A stretch of DNA of 64,000 bases. Origin: CAZADA01 sp964526675. GTDB taxonomy: Bacteria; Pseudomonadota; Alphaproteobacteria; Caulobacterales; Maricaulaceae. The stretch lies in assembly GCA_964526675.1 (NCBI GenBank), contig CAZGLY010000006.1, forward strand, positions 1-64,000, given 5' to 3'. Under the pieces are notes generated by a model. That model was given only the letters and a program-made list of their open reading frames with translations. It ran no database searches and was not told the origin of the DNA. Of this stretch, positions 25,651-34,354 are shown in pieces (position 1 is the stretch's first letter; each line of letters opens with the position of its first letter). The position numbers and the translations under genes are program-made.

Positions 25651-26613
25651 GTGGGCGATATTCTCGAGGACGTTGGATATCTGGGTCTCGGCAGCCGATT
25701 GAAGCGGCTCGCGGAGCGCTTGCTCAACGACGCGGCGCTGATCCACGCCGAAAGCGGCGAGACGATCCAACCGGGCCAATTCCCCCTCATCGCGGCGCTG
25801 GATCGGTATGGACCGCTGACGGTCAACCAAGCCGTGGACGCCCTCGGCGTGAGCCAACCCGCCGTCACCCGCGCGGCGTCGGAGCTCGTGAAGGCCGGAC
25901 TGGCCGCGTCGACCCCGTCGGAAGTCGACAAACGGCAGAAAACCATCGCCCTGAGCCCGGCGGGACGCGACGCGGTGGATCGCATGAAGCGAAGCATGTG
26001 GCCCCGCGTTGAGGCGGCCGCGCGCGCCATCTGCGCGACCGTGGACGGCGATTTTCTACAGAACGTCGCCGCGGTGGAGCGTGGGATCGCCGAGCGGCCG
26101 TTGGCGGACCGCGTGTTGAACCGCGACTTGGAGATCGTGCCGTTTCGCGATTCCCTCGCGCAAACCTTCTACGACATCAACGCGGAGTGGATCGCGGACA
26201 TGTTCGTGCTGGAGCCCCACGACGAACACGTCCTGCAGCATCCGCGCGAGACGATCCTCGACCTCGGCGGCGAGATCTTATTCGTGCGAGCCGCCGGCCT
26301 GGGCATTGTCGGCACGTGCGCGCTGCAGCCGAGCGAGGGCGGGTTCACGGAATTGACCAAGATGGGCGTGCGCGCGTCGGCGCGCGGACGCAAAGCCGGT
26401 GAGTTCTTGTTGCAGGCGGCGCTGGAGAAAGCCAAAGAGCGTGGCTTCGACGACCAGCTCTTTCTGTTGACCAACACGAAATGCGCCTCGGCCATCCACC
26501 TCTATGAAAAACACGGCTTCGTGCACGACGCGGAGATCAAGGCGATGTTTGGAGGGCGCTATGGTCGCTGTGATGTCGCCATGCGTTATCGCGGCGACGA
26601 CGCCCGCGCGTGA
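25651..26613 (+). CDS. MarR-family regulator fused to GNAT acetyltransferase
   Basis: 320 residues from the GTG at 25651, which has GGAGG 5 bases upstream. An in-frame ATG at 25633 overlaps the operator repeat and lacks a ribosome-binding site, though a leaderless transcript could use it. Residues about 1-145 are a MarR winged helix (LGSRLKRLAERLLNDA; YGPLTVNQAVDALGVSQPAV; wing SEVDKRQKTIALSPAG). Residues about 150-315 are a GNAT domain (ELTKMGVRASARGRKAGEFL; LLTNTKCASAIHLYEKHGF). Known fusions are regulators with an acetyl-CoA or ligand-sensing role. Its place between flagellar genes fliQ and fliE is unusual. The acetylation target is unknown. Confidence 0.9.
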   Translation: MGDILEDVGYLGLGSRLKRLAERLLNDAALIHAESGETIQPGQFPLIAALDRYGPLTVNQAVDALGVSQPAVTRAASELVKAGLAASTPSEVDKRQKTIALSPAGRDAVDRMKRSMWPRVEAAARAICATVDGDFLQNVAAVERGIAERPLADRVLNRDLEIVPFRDSLAQTFYDINAEWIADMFVLEPHDEHVLQHPRETILDLGGEILFVRAAGLGIVGTCALQPSEGGFTELTKMGVRASARGRKAGEFLLQAALEKAKERGFDDQLFLLTNTKCASAIHLYEKHGFVHDAEIKAMFGGRYGRCDVAMRYRGDDARA

Positions 26614-26630
26614 ACCGCGCGCGCCGGCGG

Positions 26631-26987
26631 TCAAATCGGCATGCGGACGAGATCTTGGTAGGCTTGGACGGCTTGGTTGCGGATGCTGGTGACGGCTTGG
26701 ACCGTCAGCTCGGCTTGGATGACCGCGTGGACGGTGTCGTGAAGGGACGCTTCGCCCCGGGCCGCCGCGATGCTCATGCGTTCGCCGGTTTGCACCACCT
26801 CCATCGCGGTGTTGAGCGTTTCGCGCACCGTGTCGGCGAAGCTCGGGCCGGAGACGTTGCCGACCGCGTTTGCCGTCGCGCGGGCCGCCGTCGCGGCGTT
26901 GGGACCGGCCGCGGGGCCGGCGCCCGTCAGTTCCGCGGTCAACGCGCGGTCGAGCTCGGGCGTGAGGCTGGAAATCGCTTCAATCAT
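26631..26987 (-). CDS. fliE: flagellar hook-basal body protein FliE
   Basis: 118 residues. Joins the MS ring to the rod. The conserved C-terminal half is clear: FADTVRETLNTAMEVVQTGE, then VHAVIQAELTVQAVTSIRNQ and AVQAYQDLVRMPI. The first 50 residues are Ala/Gly-rich and variable, as usual. It follows flgC by 10 bases and ends 17 bases from the stop of the convergent MarR-GNAT gene. Confidence 0.95.
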   Translation of the reverse strand: MIEAISSLTPELDRALTAELTGAGPAAGPNAATAARATANAVGNVSGPSFADTVRETLNTAMEVVQTGERMSIAAARGEASLHDTVHAVIQAELTVQAVTSIRNQAVQAYQDLVRMPI

Positions 26988-26997
26988 GGTTGGCCCC

Positions 26998-27414
26998 CTA
27001 GCGGCGCAGCAAGTCGAGGGCGCTGGCGGCCATGGCGCGCGCTTGCTCGATCAAGCTGAGATTGGCTTCGTAGGAGCGCATGGCCTCGCGCATGTCCGTC
27101 GCCTCAATGATCGCGGAGACGTTCGGCCGTTCCACATAGCCGTCGGGGTTCGCGGCCGGATGCCCGGGGTCGTAGGAGCGGGGAAACGCGCTCTCATCGA
27201 CGCCGATTTCCTTCACGCGCACCATCGCGGCGCCGAGCGCGCGGTCGAATTCCGGCTTGAAGACGATGGTCTTGCGCCGAAACGGCTCGCCGGTCGGACC
27301 GGCGGCGGTGGTGTCCGCGTTGGCGATGTTTTCCGCGACCACACGCATGCGGAAGCCTTGGGCTTCGAGCCCGGAAGCCGCGACGTTCATGGCCGCTTGA
27401 ATGGGATCGGTCAT
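26998..27414 (-). CDS. flgC: flagellar basal-body rod protein FlgC
   Basis: 138 residues. Proximal rod subunit. N-terminal MNVAASGLEAQGFRMRVVAE, NIANADT; the middle DESAFPRSYDPGHPAANPDG, YVERPNV; C-terminal EATDMREAMRSYEANLSLIE and ALDLLRR, all typical for FlgC. Lies 11 bases after flgB and 10 before fliE, in the standard flgB-flgC-fliE order. Confidence 0.96.
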   Translation of the reverse strand: MTDPIQAAMNVAASGLEAQGFRMRVVAENIANADTTAAGPTGEPFRRKTIVFKPEFDRALGAAMVRVKEIGVDESAFPRSYDPGHPAANPDGYVERPNVSAIIEATDMREAMRSYEANLSLIEQARAMAASALDLLRR

Positions 27415-27425
27415 GACGCGCCCCC

Positions 27426-27830
27426 TTAGCCGCGCACGCTGAAGGCCATGCGCGTCATGGTGACGTGCTTGGACACCAGCAAGTTCGCCATCTCGTAGGA
27501 CGCGCGCGTGTCTTGGGCTTTGATCATCTCTTGCTCCAAGACGACGTCGTTGCCGTCGGGTCCTTGCTCCCAGCCGTCATACTGGCGGTCCTCGCGCGGA
27601 TCGCCGGTTGCGCCGGGGGAGCGTTCGATGTGGGCGGCGCTCGTGCGCGCGAGCTCTTGGGCGCGCAGGAGCGCCTTGTCGAAGCTCTCCGCGAACGGCC
27701 GCAGATCCTTGGTTTGGAAGCCGGGCGTGTCCGCGTTGGCGACATTCTGCGCGATCAGCGCTTGGCGGGCTTGGAGATAGTCCATGCGTTGCTGGAGGAT
27801 CGTCACGGACATCACGCCGTCGAGTATCAT
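27426..27830 (-). CDS. flgB: flagellar basal-body rod protein FlgB
   Basis: 134 residues from the ATG at 27830 (GGGACGG upstream). Proximal rod subunit. N-terminal MDYLQARQALIAQNVANADT, PGFQTKDLRPF; C-terminal VVLEQEMIKAQDTRASYEMA and LLVSKHVTMTRMAF. First gene of flgB-flgC-fliE. The upstream gap (27831-27977) has a single TTTAAC box on the coding strand, a possible CtrA half-site, but nothing firm. Confidence 0.95.
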   Translation of the reverse strand: MILDGVMSVTILQQRMDYLQARQALIAQNVANADTPGFQTKDLRPFAESFDKALLRAQELARTSAAHIERSPGATGDPREDRQYDGWEQGPDGNDVVLEQEMIKAQDTRASYEMANLLVSKHVTMTRMAFSVRG

Positions 27831-27977
27831 CAGCCGTCCCTTCGCCTGCGCCCAATTCCCGCCGATGGCGCACACGCCCGTCGGGTCACGCTGACCAGGG
27901 TCGAGCCGCGCTGTTAAACCGAGGCGAAAGCCCGGATTTGATGGAATGCGGTGCGGGCGCGCGGCGGAGGCGCGCGC

Positions 27978-29063
27978 TTACACCTCGACCGACCAGGCCG
28001 CTTTGGCGTCGGCCTGGCCGTCCACCAGCGCCCGGTAGATCGCGAAGCACCCGTCCGCGCCATCGCGATGGACAAAGTCGAACCAGCCCGTGGCCTTATC
28101 GGCGAAGCGGACCCAGGCCGTCATCATGTGTTCGCGAAAAACGGCGGGGCCTTCCGCCTGGCTTTCGATGTCGAAGTGGGTGGGGGCGAAGAAGAATGTC
28201 GGCTTCGGCCCTGGCAAGTCCGCGACCGGCGCGCTCTGCTCCCAGTGCGCGCCGCCGACGCGGACGTTGGCGGCCAACGCCGAACCTAAGCGGGTGTGCA
28301 ACGCGCGATTGACGTCGCTGCTGCCGGCGAAATCGACGATCGCGGCGGGCGTCGCGGGGTCCAGCTGCTCGATCTCGCTGTAGAGGCTGACCGCATTATA
28401 AAGGCCGAGGCCGTCCACAAACCCCTTGGACCGTGGCGACGTCAGGCCGTGGACCGCCATGCCCGGCGCCGGCGCCGCTTTGAGCAACTCCGCCAGGGCG
28501 ATCGCCGTCTTGCTCGAGGCGCTGGTGAGGAACAGCCGCTGAGCGCCAAAGCCGTTTTCGCGCGTGACATAGCGGTGCAGCAGGTAGGACGTCAGATAAA
28601 GCGGCTGCAGCGTCATGTGCGCCGGCTCCCGATCCGGCGTGTAAGCCGGGTCTTCCGCACTGCGCATATACCGGAGATAGGCCATGGCTTGACCGTCGCG
28701 GTGCGGGCTGGCGTCGCGCAGGCCCGACTTCTTCACGTCCGCGGCGGTGAGCACGGCTTCCGACGCGGCCGGCCAGATTCCGTAAAAGCGTTCGCCCTCC
28801 GCCACGCCGTCGGCTCGGCTCTCAAGGACGTCCGCAAAGCCCCACGCGGGCAGCAAACCCCAGTCAGGGTCGCCCGAGGGGAAAAACTCCCAATACTTCA
28901 TGGCGTCGCCGAACGCCGCGTAGGTGACGTTGTTGGCGGTCAGCGCGAACCGCCGCAGGCGAAAGCGGACATGATCGTCGCCCAGCGGCGCTCGAGGCGC
29001 GGAGTCGATGCGCGCCTGGGAAATGTCATCGCGGCGGATCGCCAAACGCCACACGTCGTCCAT
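27978..29063 (-). CDS. DUF2855 family protein (medium-chain-reductase-like)
   Basis: 361 residues from the ATG with AAGGAG six bases upstream; other ATGs 3 and 15 bases earlier are possible. Layout matches DUF2855: RRFALTANNVTYAAFGDAM, WGFADVLESRADGVAEGERF, YGIWP, LFLTSASSKTAIALAELL and VDFAGSSDVNRALHTRL. The two halves resemble a GroES-like plus Rossmann medium-chain dehydrogenase/reductase fold, but the family has no settled reaction. It stands alone, between the flagellar cluster and a membrane AraC-type regulator. Confidence 0.85.
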   Translation of the reverse strand: MDDVWRLAIRRDDISQARIDSAPRAPLGDDHVRFRLRRFALTANNVTYAAFGDAMKYWEFFPSGDPDWGLLPAWGFADVLESRADGVAEGERFYGIWPAASEAVLTAADVKKSGLRDASPHRDGQAMAYLRYMRSAEDPAYTPDREPAHMTLQPLYLTSYLLHRYVTRENGFGAQRLFLTSASSKTAIALAELLKAAPAPGMAVHGLTSPRSKGFVDGLGLYNAVSLYSEIEQLDPATPAAIVDFAGSSDVNRALHTRLGSALAANVRVGGAHWEQSAPVADLPGPKPTFFFAPTHFDIESQAEGPAVFREHMMTAWVRFADKATGWFDFVHRDGADGCFAIYRALVDGQADAKAAWSVEV

Positions 29064-29167
29064 CATCGTCTCCTTCATCGATGCGCGTTGATGTCAGCGC
29101 CGGCGGCCAGGGCCAAGGCGACCATCGTCGGGCTGAGCGACGCCCGTCACGGCGCTCTGAGGCGTGG

Positions 29168-30217
29168 TCAGGATCCGCCGCCGGTCGCGCGAAAGGCCGA
29201 GGGGGTCACCCCGGTGGCTTCCTTGAAGGCGCGGTTGAACGGGCCTACCGAGCCAAAACCGCTGTCGAGCGCGATCGCCAAGATGGTGTCGTCACGCCGG
29301 TCCGGCTCGCACAACAGCGTCTTGGCCCGTTCAACGCGGTGATAATTCAGCAGGCGGTTCAGATTGGCGTAGCCGAGGGGCCCAGTGACAGCCCGCGTGA
29401 CTTTGTAATCCGGCTCCCCCAGTCGTTTGGAGAGCGCCAGAACCGTCAGATCCGGGGTCGTATAAAGCTCCTCATCGACGAGGAGCCGCTCCACGCGCGC
29501 CGCCAGGGCGGCGTCCTCCGCCGTCGCCGCACGCGCCTTCGGCGCCTTGCGGGCGCGCTCCGGCAGCGGATGGGCTTCGCGAAAACGCAACGCGACCGCG
29601 CCGGCCGCGACCGCCAGGACGGCGCAGACCACACGGATCGGGTCCGCCCACCGCGCCGCGACCGTCCCCTCTGGCGCGCCGCTCACCCACACCACCGAGG
29701 TCACCAACATGGCGGCGTAACAGCCCGCGAACACCTGCCGGAAACGTCGCTCGGTCGGTTCGGGATAGTCGCGATAGTGATCGAACGCCTCAACGAACGC
29801 CAACAGCAGAACCGCGGAGCTGGTCAGCGCGTGGACGTTTTTGACGACGCGCCACGCGCCCTGGGCCGCCGTGGCCGGCGCGAGCGCCTCAAGCGCGTAA
29901 AGGCCAACGCCGGAGAGCATTAAGACCGCCACCACCAACAGCGGCCATGGCGTGGCGAACGGCGCCCGGTTGAACAGCGACCGCGACAGCAGCCACGACC
30001 AGCCGCACGTCGTCATGCCCAGCAGCGCCAGAATCGTGGCGGCGACGCCGACGCGCGGCGTGATCGTCGTGCCGGCGATGAACGCAGCGACGGAGACAGC
30101 GAACGCAACGAACACAGCGCGCGCCGCAGTGCGCGGACGCGCGCGCGCCACGGCCTGCGCCAAGGGGCGCAGCCAGGGCGCGATCTCAAAAGACGGACGA
30201 ATGGCGTTGTCGGCCAT
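29168..30217 (-). CDS. AraC-family regulator with N-terminal membrane domain
   Basis: 349 residues from the ATG at 30217 (GGGAGCG upstream). Residues about 30-215 hold six or so membrane segments (for example VAATILALLGMTTCGWSWLL; PLLVVAVLMLSGVGLYALEA; VVCAVLAVAAGAVAL). Residues about 240-345 are an AraC DNA-binding domain (LSKRLGEPDYKVTRAV; LNRLLNYHRVERAKTLL; IALDSGFGSVGPFNRAFKE; GVTPSAFR). The protein probably senses something at the membrane. It is divergent from a DUF2306 membrane protein across a region with a perfect inverted repeat, a likely target pair. The ligand is unknown. Confidence 0.9.
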   Translation of the reverse strand: MADNAIRPSFEIAPWLRPLAQAVARARPRTAARAVFVAFAVSVAAFIAGTTITPRVGVAATILALLGMTTCGWSWLLSRSLFNRAPFATPWPLLVVAVLMLSGVGLYALEALAPATAAQGAWRVVKNVHALTSSAVLLLAFVEAFDHYRDYPEPTERRFRQVFAGCYAAMLVTSVVWVSGAPEGTVAARWADPIRVVCAVLAVAAGAVALRFREAHPLPERARKAPKARAATAEDAALAARVERLLVDEELYTTPDLTVLALSKRLGEPDYKVTRAVTGPLGYANLNRLLNYHRVERAKTLLCEPDRRDDTILAIALDSGFGSVGPFNRAFKEATGVTPSAFRATGGGS

Positions 30218-30262
30218 CACCGGCGCTCCCAGGCCCAAGGCGATCACCTGACAAAAATGATC

Positions 30263-30280
30263 GCCGATTTCCAAATCGGC
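30263..30280. promoter_or_regulatory. perfect inverted repeat in the araC-like/DUF2306 divergent region
   Basis: GCCGATTT (30263-30270) and AAATCGGC (30273-30280) are exact complements with a 2-base centre. It lies 46 bases before the AraC-type start and about 69 before the DUF2306 start. It is a candidate operator for either gene. A second hairpin (GGGGTC/GACCCC, 30314-30328) falls in the presumed DUF2306 leader. Confidence 0.45.
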
Positions 30281-30348
30281 AAGACGCTGCAGGCGGTTTC
30301 CACGCCCCGTCGGGGGGTCGCCGACCCCACACACGGAGCATGGTTGTT

Positions 30349-31236
30349 ATGTCAGAGCCTCGACTTCATGTCCCCGAAGCGCCGGTTTCCACCCTTGGTG
30401 AGGCCGCCTTTGATCGGTCCACACCGGACAAAACCGCGCCGGATCGAGCCGCGCGCGCGGACCGCGTGCTGCGCCGCGTCGGCCTGTTCTGGTTCGTGGT
30501 CGCCGCGATTGGGCAGGTGGGCTTCATCTACTTCATCATCGCCTATTTCGGCCGGCGCACCGCCGCGGGCGATTTCGCCGGCTGGAACGAGAAACCCTTG
30601 ATCGACGGCCACATTGAAGGGGATGGCGTGGGGAACTTCATGTTTATCAGCCACGCGCTCCTGGCGGCGGTGATCACGCTGGGCGGTCTGCTGCAGCTGA
30701 TCCCGCAAATCCGCGCGCGCGCGCCCTGGTTTCATCGGTGGACGGGCCGTGTCTTCGCGGTCATCGCCGTCTTTATGGCGGTCGGCGGCCTGTGGCTCGT
30801 GTGGGTGCGCGGCACACAGTTGTCCCTCGTCTCCGGCGTCTCGGTCAGCATCAACGCGGTGTTGATCCTCTGGTTCATCGTCCTCGCATGGCGGCATGCG
30901 CGCGCCCGCCGATTTGACACGCACCGCCAGTGGGCCATGCGCGCGTTTCTGGCGGTCAACGGCGTGTGGTTCTTCCGCGTGGGGATCATGGCGTGGGTGC
31001 TGCTGAACCAAGGCCCACGGTGGATGGATCGCACCTTATCCGGGCCCGCGGACATCGGCATTGTGTTCGGGAGCTATCTGATTCCGTTGGCGCTGCTGGA
31101 GATGTATTTCGCCGCGCAACGCAGCCGCACGGCCGGGCCGAAGCTCGCCGCGGCGGGCGTGCTCGGCGTGATGACGCTTGTGATGGCCGTCGGCGTGTTC
31201 GGGACCATCGCCTTTATGTGGGGGCCTTACATCTAA
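30349..31236 (+). CDS. DUF2306 membrane protein
   Basis: 295 residues from the ATG at 30349; an ATG three codons earlier is also in frame but only one base after GGAG. About seven membrane segments: VGLFWFVVAAIGQVGFIYFI, FISHALLAAVITLGGLLQLI, VFAVIAVFMAVGGLWLVWV, SINAVLILWFIVLAW, WAMRAFLAVNGVWFFRVG, IGIVFGSYLIPLALLEMYF and a last one near the C-terminus. Histidines in the H-R-W-T-G and H-R-Q-W-A-M-R turns are conserved in DUF2306. Function unknown. Divergent from the membrane AraC-type regulator, which may control it. Confidence 0.85.
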   Translation: MSEPRLHVPEAPVSTLGEAAFDRSTPDKTAPDRAARADRVLRRVGLFWFVVAAIGQVGFIYFIIAYFGRRTAAGDFAGWNEKPLIDGHIEGDGVGNFMFISHALLAAVITLGGLLQLIPQIRARAPWFHRWTGRVFAVIAVFMAVGGLWLVWVRGTQLSLVSGVSVSINAVLILWFIVLAWRHARARRFDTHRQWAMRAFLAVNGVWFFRVGIMAWVLLNQGPRWMDRTLSGPADIGIVFGSYLIPLALLEMYFAAQRSRTAGPKLAAAGVLGVMTLVMAVGVFGTIAFMWGPYI

Positions 31237-31305
31237 GGCGAAGCGTGGCGCGCCGCGGCGATCGGGCCGCCGCGGACGCCGCCCAGCCCGCTGACCAGGA
31301 TGTCG

Positions 31306-33228
31306 CTAAGCGACGTCGGCGTCGCCTGCGCGCCAACGCACGGAATTCGTCGTTTCCAGGACTTTGGAGAGTTCGGTGATCTGAATGGGTTTGGCGATGA
31401 TGTGGTCCATGCCGCACCTCAAATACTCTTCCAATTGGTGGCGCATTGCGTTCGCCGTCACCGCCACGATCGGCGTCCGGTTCCGCCCAGCCTCGGTTTC
31501 CAGGCGACGGATTTCGCGGGTGGCCTCGACCCCGCCCATGACCGGCATCTGTATGTCCATCAGCACCGCGTCGAAGGTGTTCGTCCGCCACACATCGACG
31601 GCCTCCCGGCCATTGCAAACAAAGGTCAGTTCGATGGGGTCTTTGGCCAAAAGCGCCTCCAGAACCATTTGGTTCACGACATTGTCTTCCGCCACCAACA
31701 CTGACATGGGCTTCAACCGACCCGTCGCGCCGACCCCACTGTCGAGCGCCACGACCTCTTCATTGACATCATCGAGGCGCCGCACGGCCACGGTGAAGCA
31801 GAAGCTCGCGCCCTGCCCCTCACGGCTGCTCACCGTCAGATCCCCGCCCATGAGCGCGCTGAGTTCTCGCGCGATCGCCAGGCCAAGCCCCGTGCCGCCG
31901 AATTGGCGCGCGACCGATTCATCGGCTTGGGTAAACGGTTTGAACAACTTCTCCTGCGCGGCCGGCGACAGACCTGGTCCCGTATCCGTCACGACGAACT
32001 TCAGGAGCACCCGTCCACAGCCGCTCTCGCCCTCTTGGGAGATCTCGAGGCGCACGCCTCCTTCACTGGTGAATTTGAAGGCGTTGGACAGGAGGTTGTT
32101 TAAGACCTGGCGTATCCGGGTGGCGTCGCCGCAGAAATTTCCGACAGCCGCCTCATCGATTACGATTTCGAACTCGAGACCTTTGTCATCGGCCTTGAGC
32201 GCAAAGGCGGACCGCAACGACTTGATCATATCGTCAAGACTAAAATTGAGCATCTCAAGCTCAAGCTTGCCCGCCTCCACTTTGCTCAAGTCGAGAATAT
32301 CATTCAACACCCGCATCAACGCGGCGCCGGAATCGCGGATGACCGCAATCCGATCGCGTTGTGACGGCGTAAGCTCATCGTTCAAAGCCGCCACCGCCAT
32401 CCCCAACACGCCGTTCATAGGCGTTCGGAGTTCATGGCTCATATTCGCCAGAAAGCGGCTCTTCGCGTCATTCGCGAGCTCGGCCTCCCGGCCGCGCTGT
32501 TCAGCCAGCGTCTTTTCTTTCCGCGCGGTGTCCCTTGCGCGATGGAGCTCAGCGCTTGTTCTCTGGTTGCGTCGAAACGCGATCGCGATGTGAGACACAA
32601 ACGCCAACACGCCGGCAAGATACGAGATGTATTCGTTGATATCGATTTCTCGCGCGATCGAGAGCGAATATGTGGGCAACAGCAGCGTGTAGGCGAGCGT
32701 CGGCGCCATGGCGCTGATCATCATGGAGCGGACATGCGAGATGTGCAGCGACGTGTGCAGAATTGATCCGAACAGGATCATAATTGAGATGACTTTGGCG
32801 GCGGATTGATCGGCAAGCCAAATCACAACGGCCGAAAAATTGTAGGTCAAAGTGGCGACAAAAGCCGCCGTCAGGCAAAGATAATAATCAACGCGGCCAT
32901 GCGCTCTTCCGGCGTATTGCCTCAGGAACCGCCCGGAGACGAGCACATCATAAGCCTGACCAGAGAGGATGACGCCAAGGCATAAGAACGCGGCCGGGCC
33001 GCCGTGAAAACTAAATGCGATGTAGGATATTACAAAAGAAATTAGGACACGCGTGCGAAATTCTTTTTGACGCGCCTTCAGAAGCGTCGCCATACGCGAT
33101 GCAAGGTCTTCAGTTGCTTGATTCATCGCTGGTGTCGCCAAGAACGCGTTTCGTGAAGGATCGGGGGTCGCCAGCATGCACAGGCGCCCCGCATCGTTGA
33201 TCGAACTATCGACGACGGGCGTTGCCAT
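31306..33228 (-). CDS. hybrid sensor histidine kinase with membrane sensor and C-terminal receiver
   Basis: 640 residues as the longest frame; the true start is uncertain (internal Met at 18 and 35, no strong ribosome-binding site). About six membrane segments between residues 60 and 215, a short coiled coil at 222-255, HisKA with phospho-His 265 in MSHELRTP, ATPase boxes around N377-N382 (NNLLSNAFKF), DTGPG at 415 and GGTGLGL at 444. A receiver at 505-630 has D558 in LMDIQMP and a Lys in KPIQ. There is no response regulator next to it, so phosphate probably moves to a separate HPt protein. The N-terminal part looks less GC-rich than its neighbours. Confidence 0.92.
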   Translation of the reverse strand: MATPVVDSSINDAGRLCMLATPDPSRNAFLATPAMNQATEDLASRMATLLKARQKEFRTRVLISFVISYIAFSFHGGPAAFLCLGVILSGQAYDVLVSGRFLRQYAGRAHGRVDYYLCLTAAFVATLTYNFSAVVIWLADQSAAKVISIMILFGSILHTSLHISHVRSMMISAMAPTLAYTLLLPTYSLSIAREIDINEYISYLAGVLAFVSHIAIAFRRNQRTSAELHRARDTARKEKTLAEQRGREAELANDAKSRFLANMSHELRTPMNGVLGMAVAALNDELTPSQRDRIAVIRDSGAALMRVLNDILDLSKVEAGKLELEMLNFSLDDMIKSLRSAFALKADDKGLEFEIVIDEAAVGNFCGDATRIRQVLNNLLSNAFKFTSEGGVRLEISQEGESGCGRVLLKFVVTDTGPGLSPAAQEKLFKPFTQADESVARQFGGTGLGLAIARELSALMGGDLTVSSREGQGASFCFTVAVRRLDDVNEEVVALDSGVGATGRLKPMSVLVAEDNVVNQMVLEALLAKDPIELTFVCNGREAVDVWRTNTFDAVLMDIQMPVMGGVEATREIRRLETEAGRNRTPIVAVTANAMRHQLEEYLRCGMDHIIAKPIQITELSKVLETTNSVRWRAGDADVA

Positions 33229-33323
33229 TCACTGAAACGGTGATGTCCGCACCCTCAACGCGGCGCGGCGGCTTCCAGCGGCGTCGATCCGCCCCGAGAT
33301 CGGCCGAAAACGCGTTCAATCCC

Positions 33324-34238
33324 TTACGCACCCTGCTCGGCGCCGCCAGGCGTGGCCGCGCGACAATAGTCTCCCAAACCGTCGGCGAGCATCTCAAACA
33401 CACGCCGCACCCGCCGACTGGTCTTGAGCTCCGCGTGGGCGGCCAACCACATCGGCAGCGTTGTGAAGTACTCATCCACCAACAGCCGCTCAACCGCCGG
33501 TTCCTGATCGCCGACTTGGACCTGGGAAAACCCGATGCCCGCTCCGGCGACCACAAGACGCCAACAGGTCACGTGGTCGTCACACCGCACCGCGAAGAAC
33601 CGGTGGTCCACCTCCACGCCGCGGGCGCGGAAGCCGCGAATGATCTCGTCCGACCGATCAAACCCGACCAAGCAATGGTGGTTGAGGTCTTCCAAACAGT
33701 TCGGCCGTCCCGCCCGCGCAATGTAGTCGTGGGCCGCATAGGCTCCGATTGGGACGTCGCCGATCTTGCGCGTAATCACGTCCAACTGCTCGGGCCGATA
33801 CATGCGCACGGCGATGTCGGCTTCACGCTGAAGAAGGTTGTCGGTCGCGTTCGACGCCACCAGCTCCACCTCGATCTCGGGCTGGATACGTCGGAGTTCT
33901 GTGACGATCGGGGGCAGCGCATAGGTCGCGACAACCTCGCTCGCGGTAATCCGAACCACCCCCGCGATCGCTTCGGACCGGCCCGCAGCCGCGAGCGACA
34001 GCCTCGAGGCGGCCTCCGCCATCACACGGGCGTGCTCAAGGAGCTCAACGCCTGTTTCGGTCAGCGCAAGCCCCCGCTTCGTGCGGTCGAAGAGCCGCAC
34101 GCCCAGTTCAGCCTCGAGCGCTTGCACGTATCGGCTGACGGTGGGTTGGCTCATCGCCAGCGCCCGCGCCGCTGCCGACAACGACCCTGCGTCCGCGGCG
34201 CCGACAAACGCGCGCAGCCGGTTCCAATCGATCTCCAT
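33324..34238 (-). CDS. LysR-family transcriptional regulator
   Basis: 304 residues. N-terminal helix-turn-helix: MEIDWNRLRAFVGAADAGSL, SAAARALAMSQPTVSRYVQA, LEAELGVRLFDRTKRGLALT; then the two-lobed effector domain (VVRITASEVVATYALPPIV; ADIAVRMYRPEQLDVITRKI; VAGAGIGFSQVQ). Divergent from the NAD(P)-binding gene at 34355, the usual LysR arrangement in which the regulator controls its neighbour. Effector unknown. Confidence 0.93.
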   Translation of the reverse strand: MEIDWNRLRAFVGAADAGSLSAAARALAMSQPTVSRYVQALEAELGVRLFDRTKRGLALTETGVELLEHARVMAEAASRLSLAAAGRSEAIAGVVRITASEVVATYALPPIVTELRRIQPEIEVELVASNATDNLLQREADIAVRMYRPEQLDVITRKIGDVPIGAYAAHDYIARAGRPNCLEDLNHHCLVGFDRSDEIIRGFRARGVEVDHRFFAVRCDDHVTCWRLVVAGAGIGFSQVQVGDQEPAVERLLVDEYFTTLPMWLAAHAELKTSRRVRRVFEMLADGLGDYCRAATPGGAEQGA

Positions 34239-34250
34239 GAAGACGTCACC

Positions 34251-34266
34251 TATTCATCTGAGAATA
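34251..34266. promoter_or_regulatory. candidate LysR-type binding site
   Basis: TATTC and GAATA form a 5-bp inverted repeat around ATCTGA, within the 116-base divergent region between the LysR regulator and the NAD(P)-binding gene. LysR proteins bind short AT-containing dyads of the T-N11-A type. The dyad is 12 bases before the lysR start, which fits autoregulation. Short, so only moderately likely. Confidence 0.35.
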
Positions 34267-34354
34267 TCTGGGCGTCACTTTTTATGAGTGTACCTCCAAA
34301 TGTGCACGACACAATCTCAAGCCACCCAGCGATCCGATGAGTGGAGACAACGAC

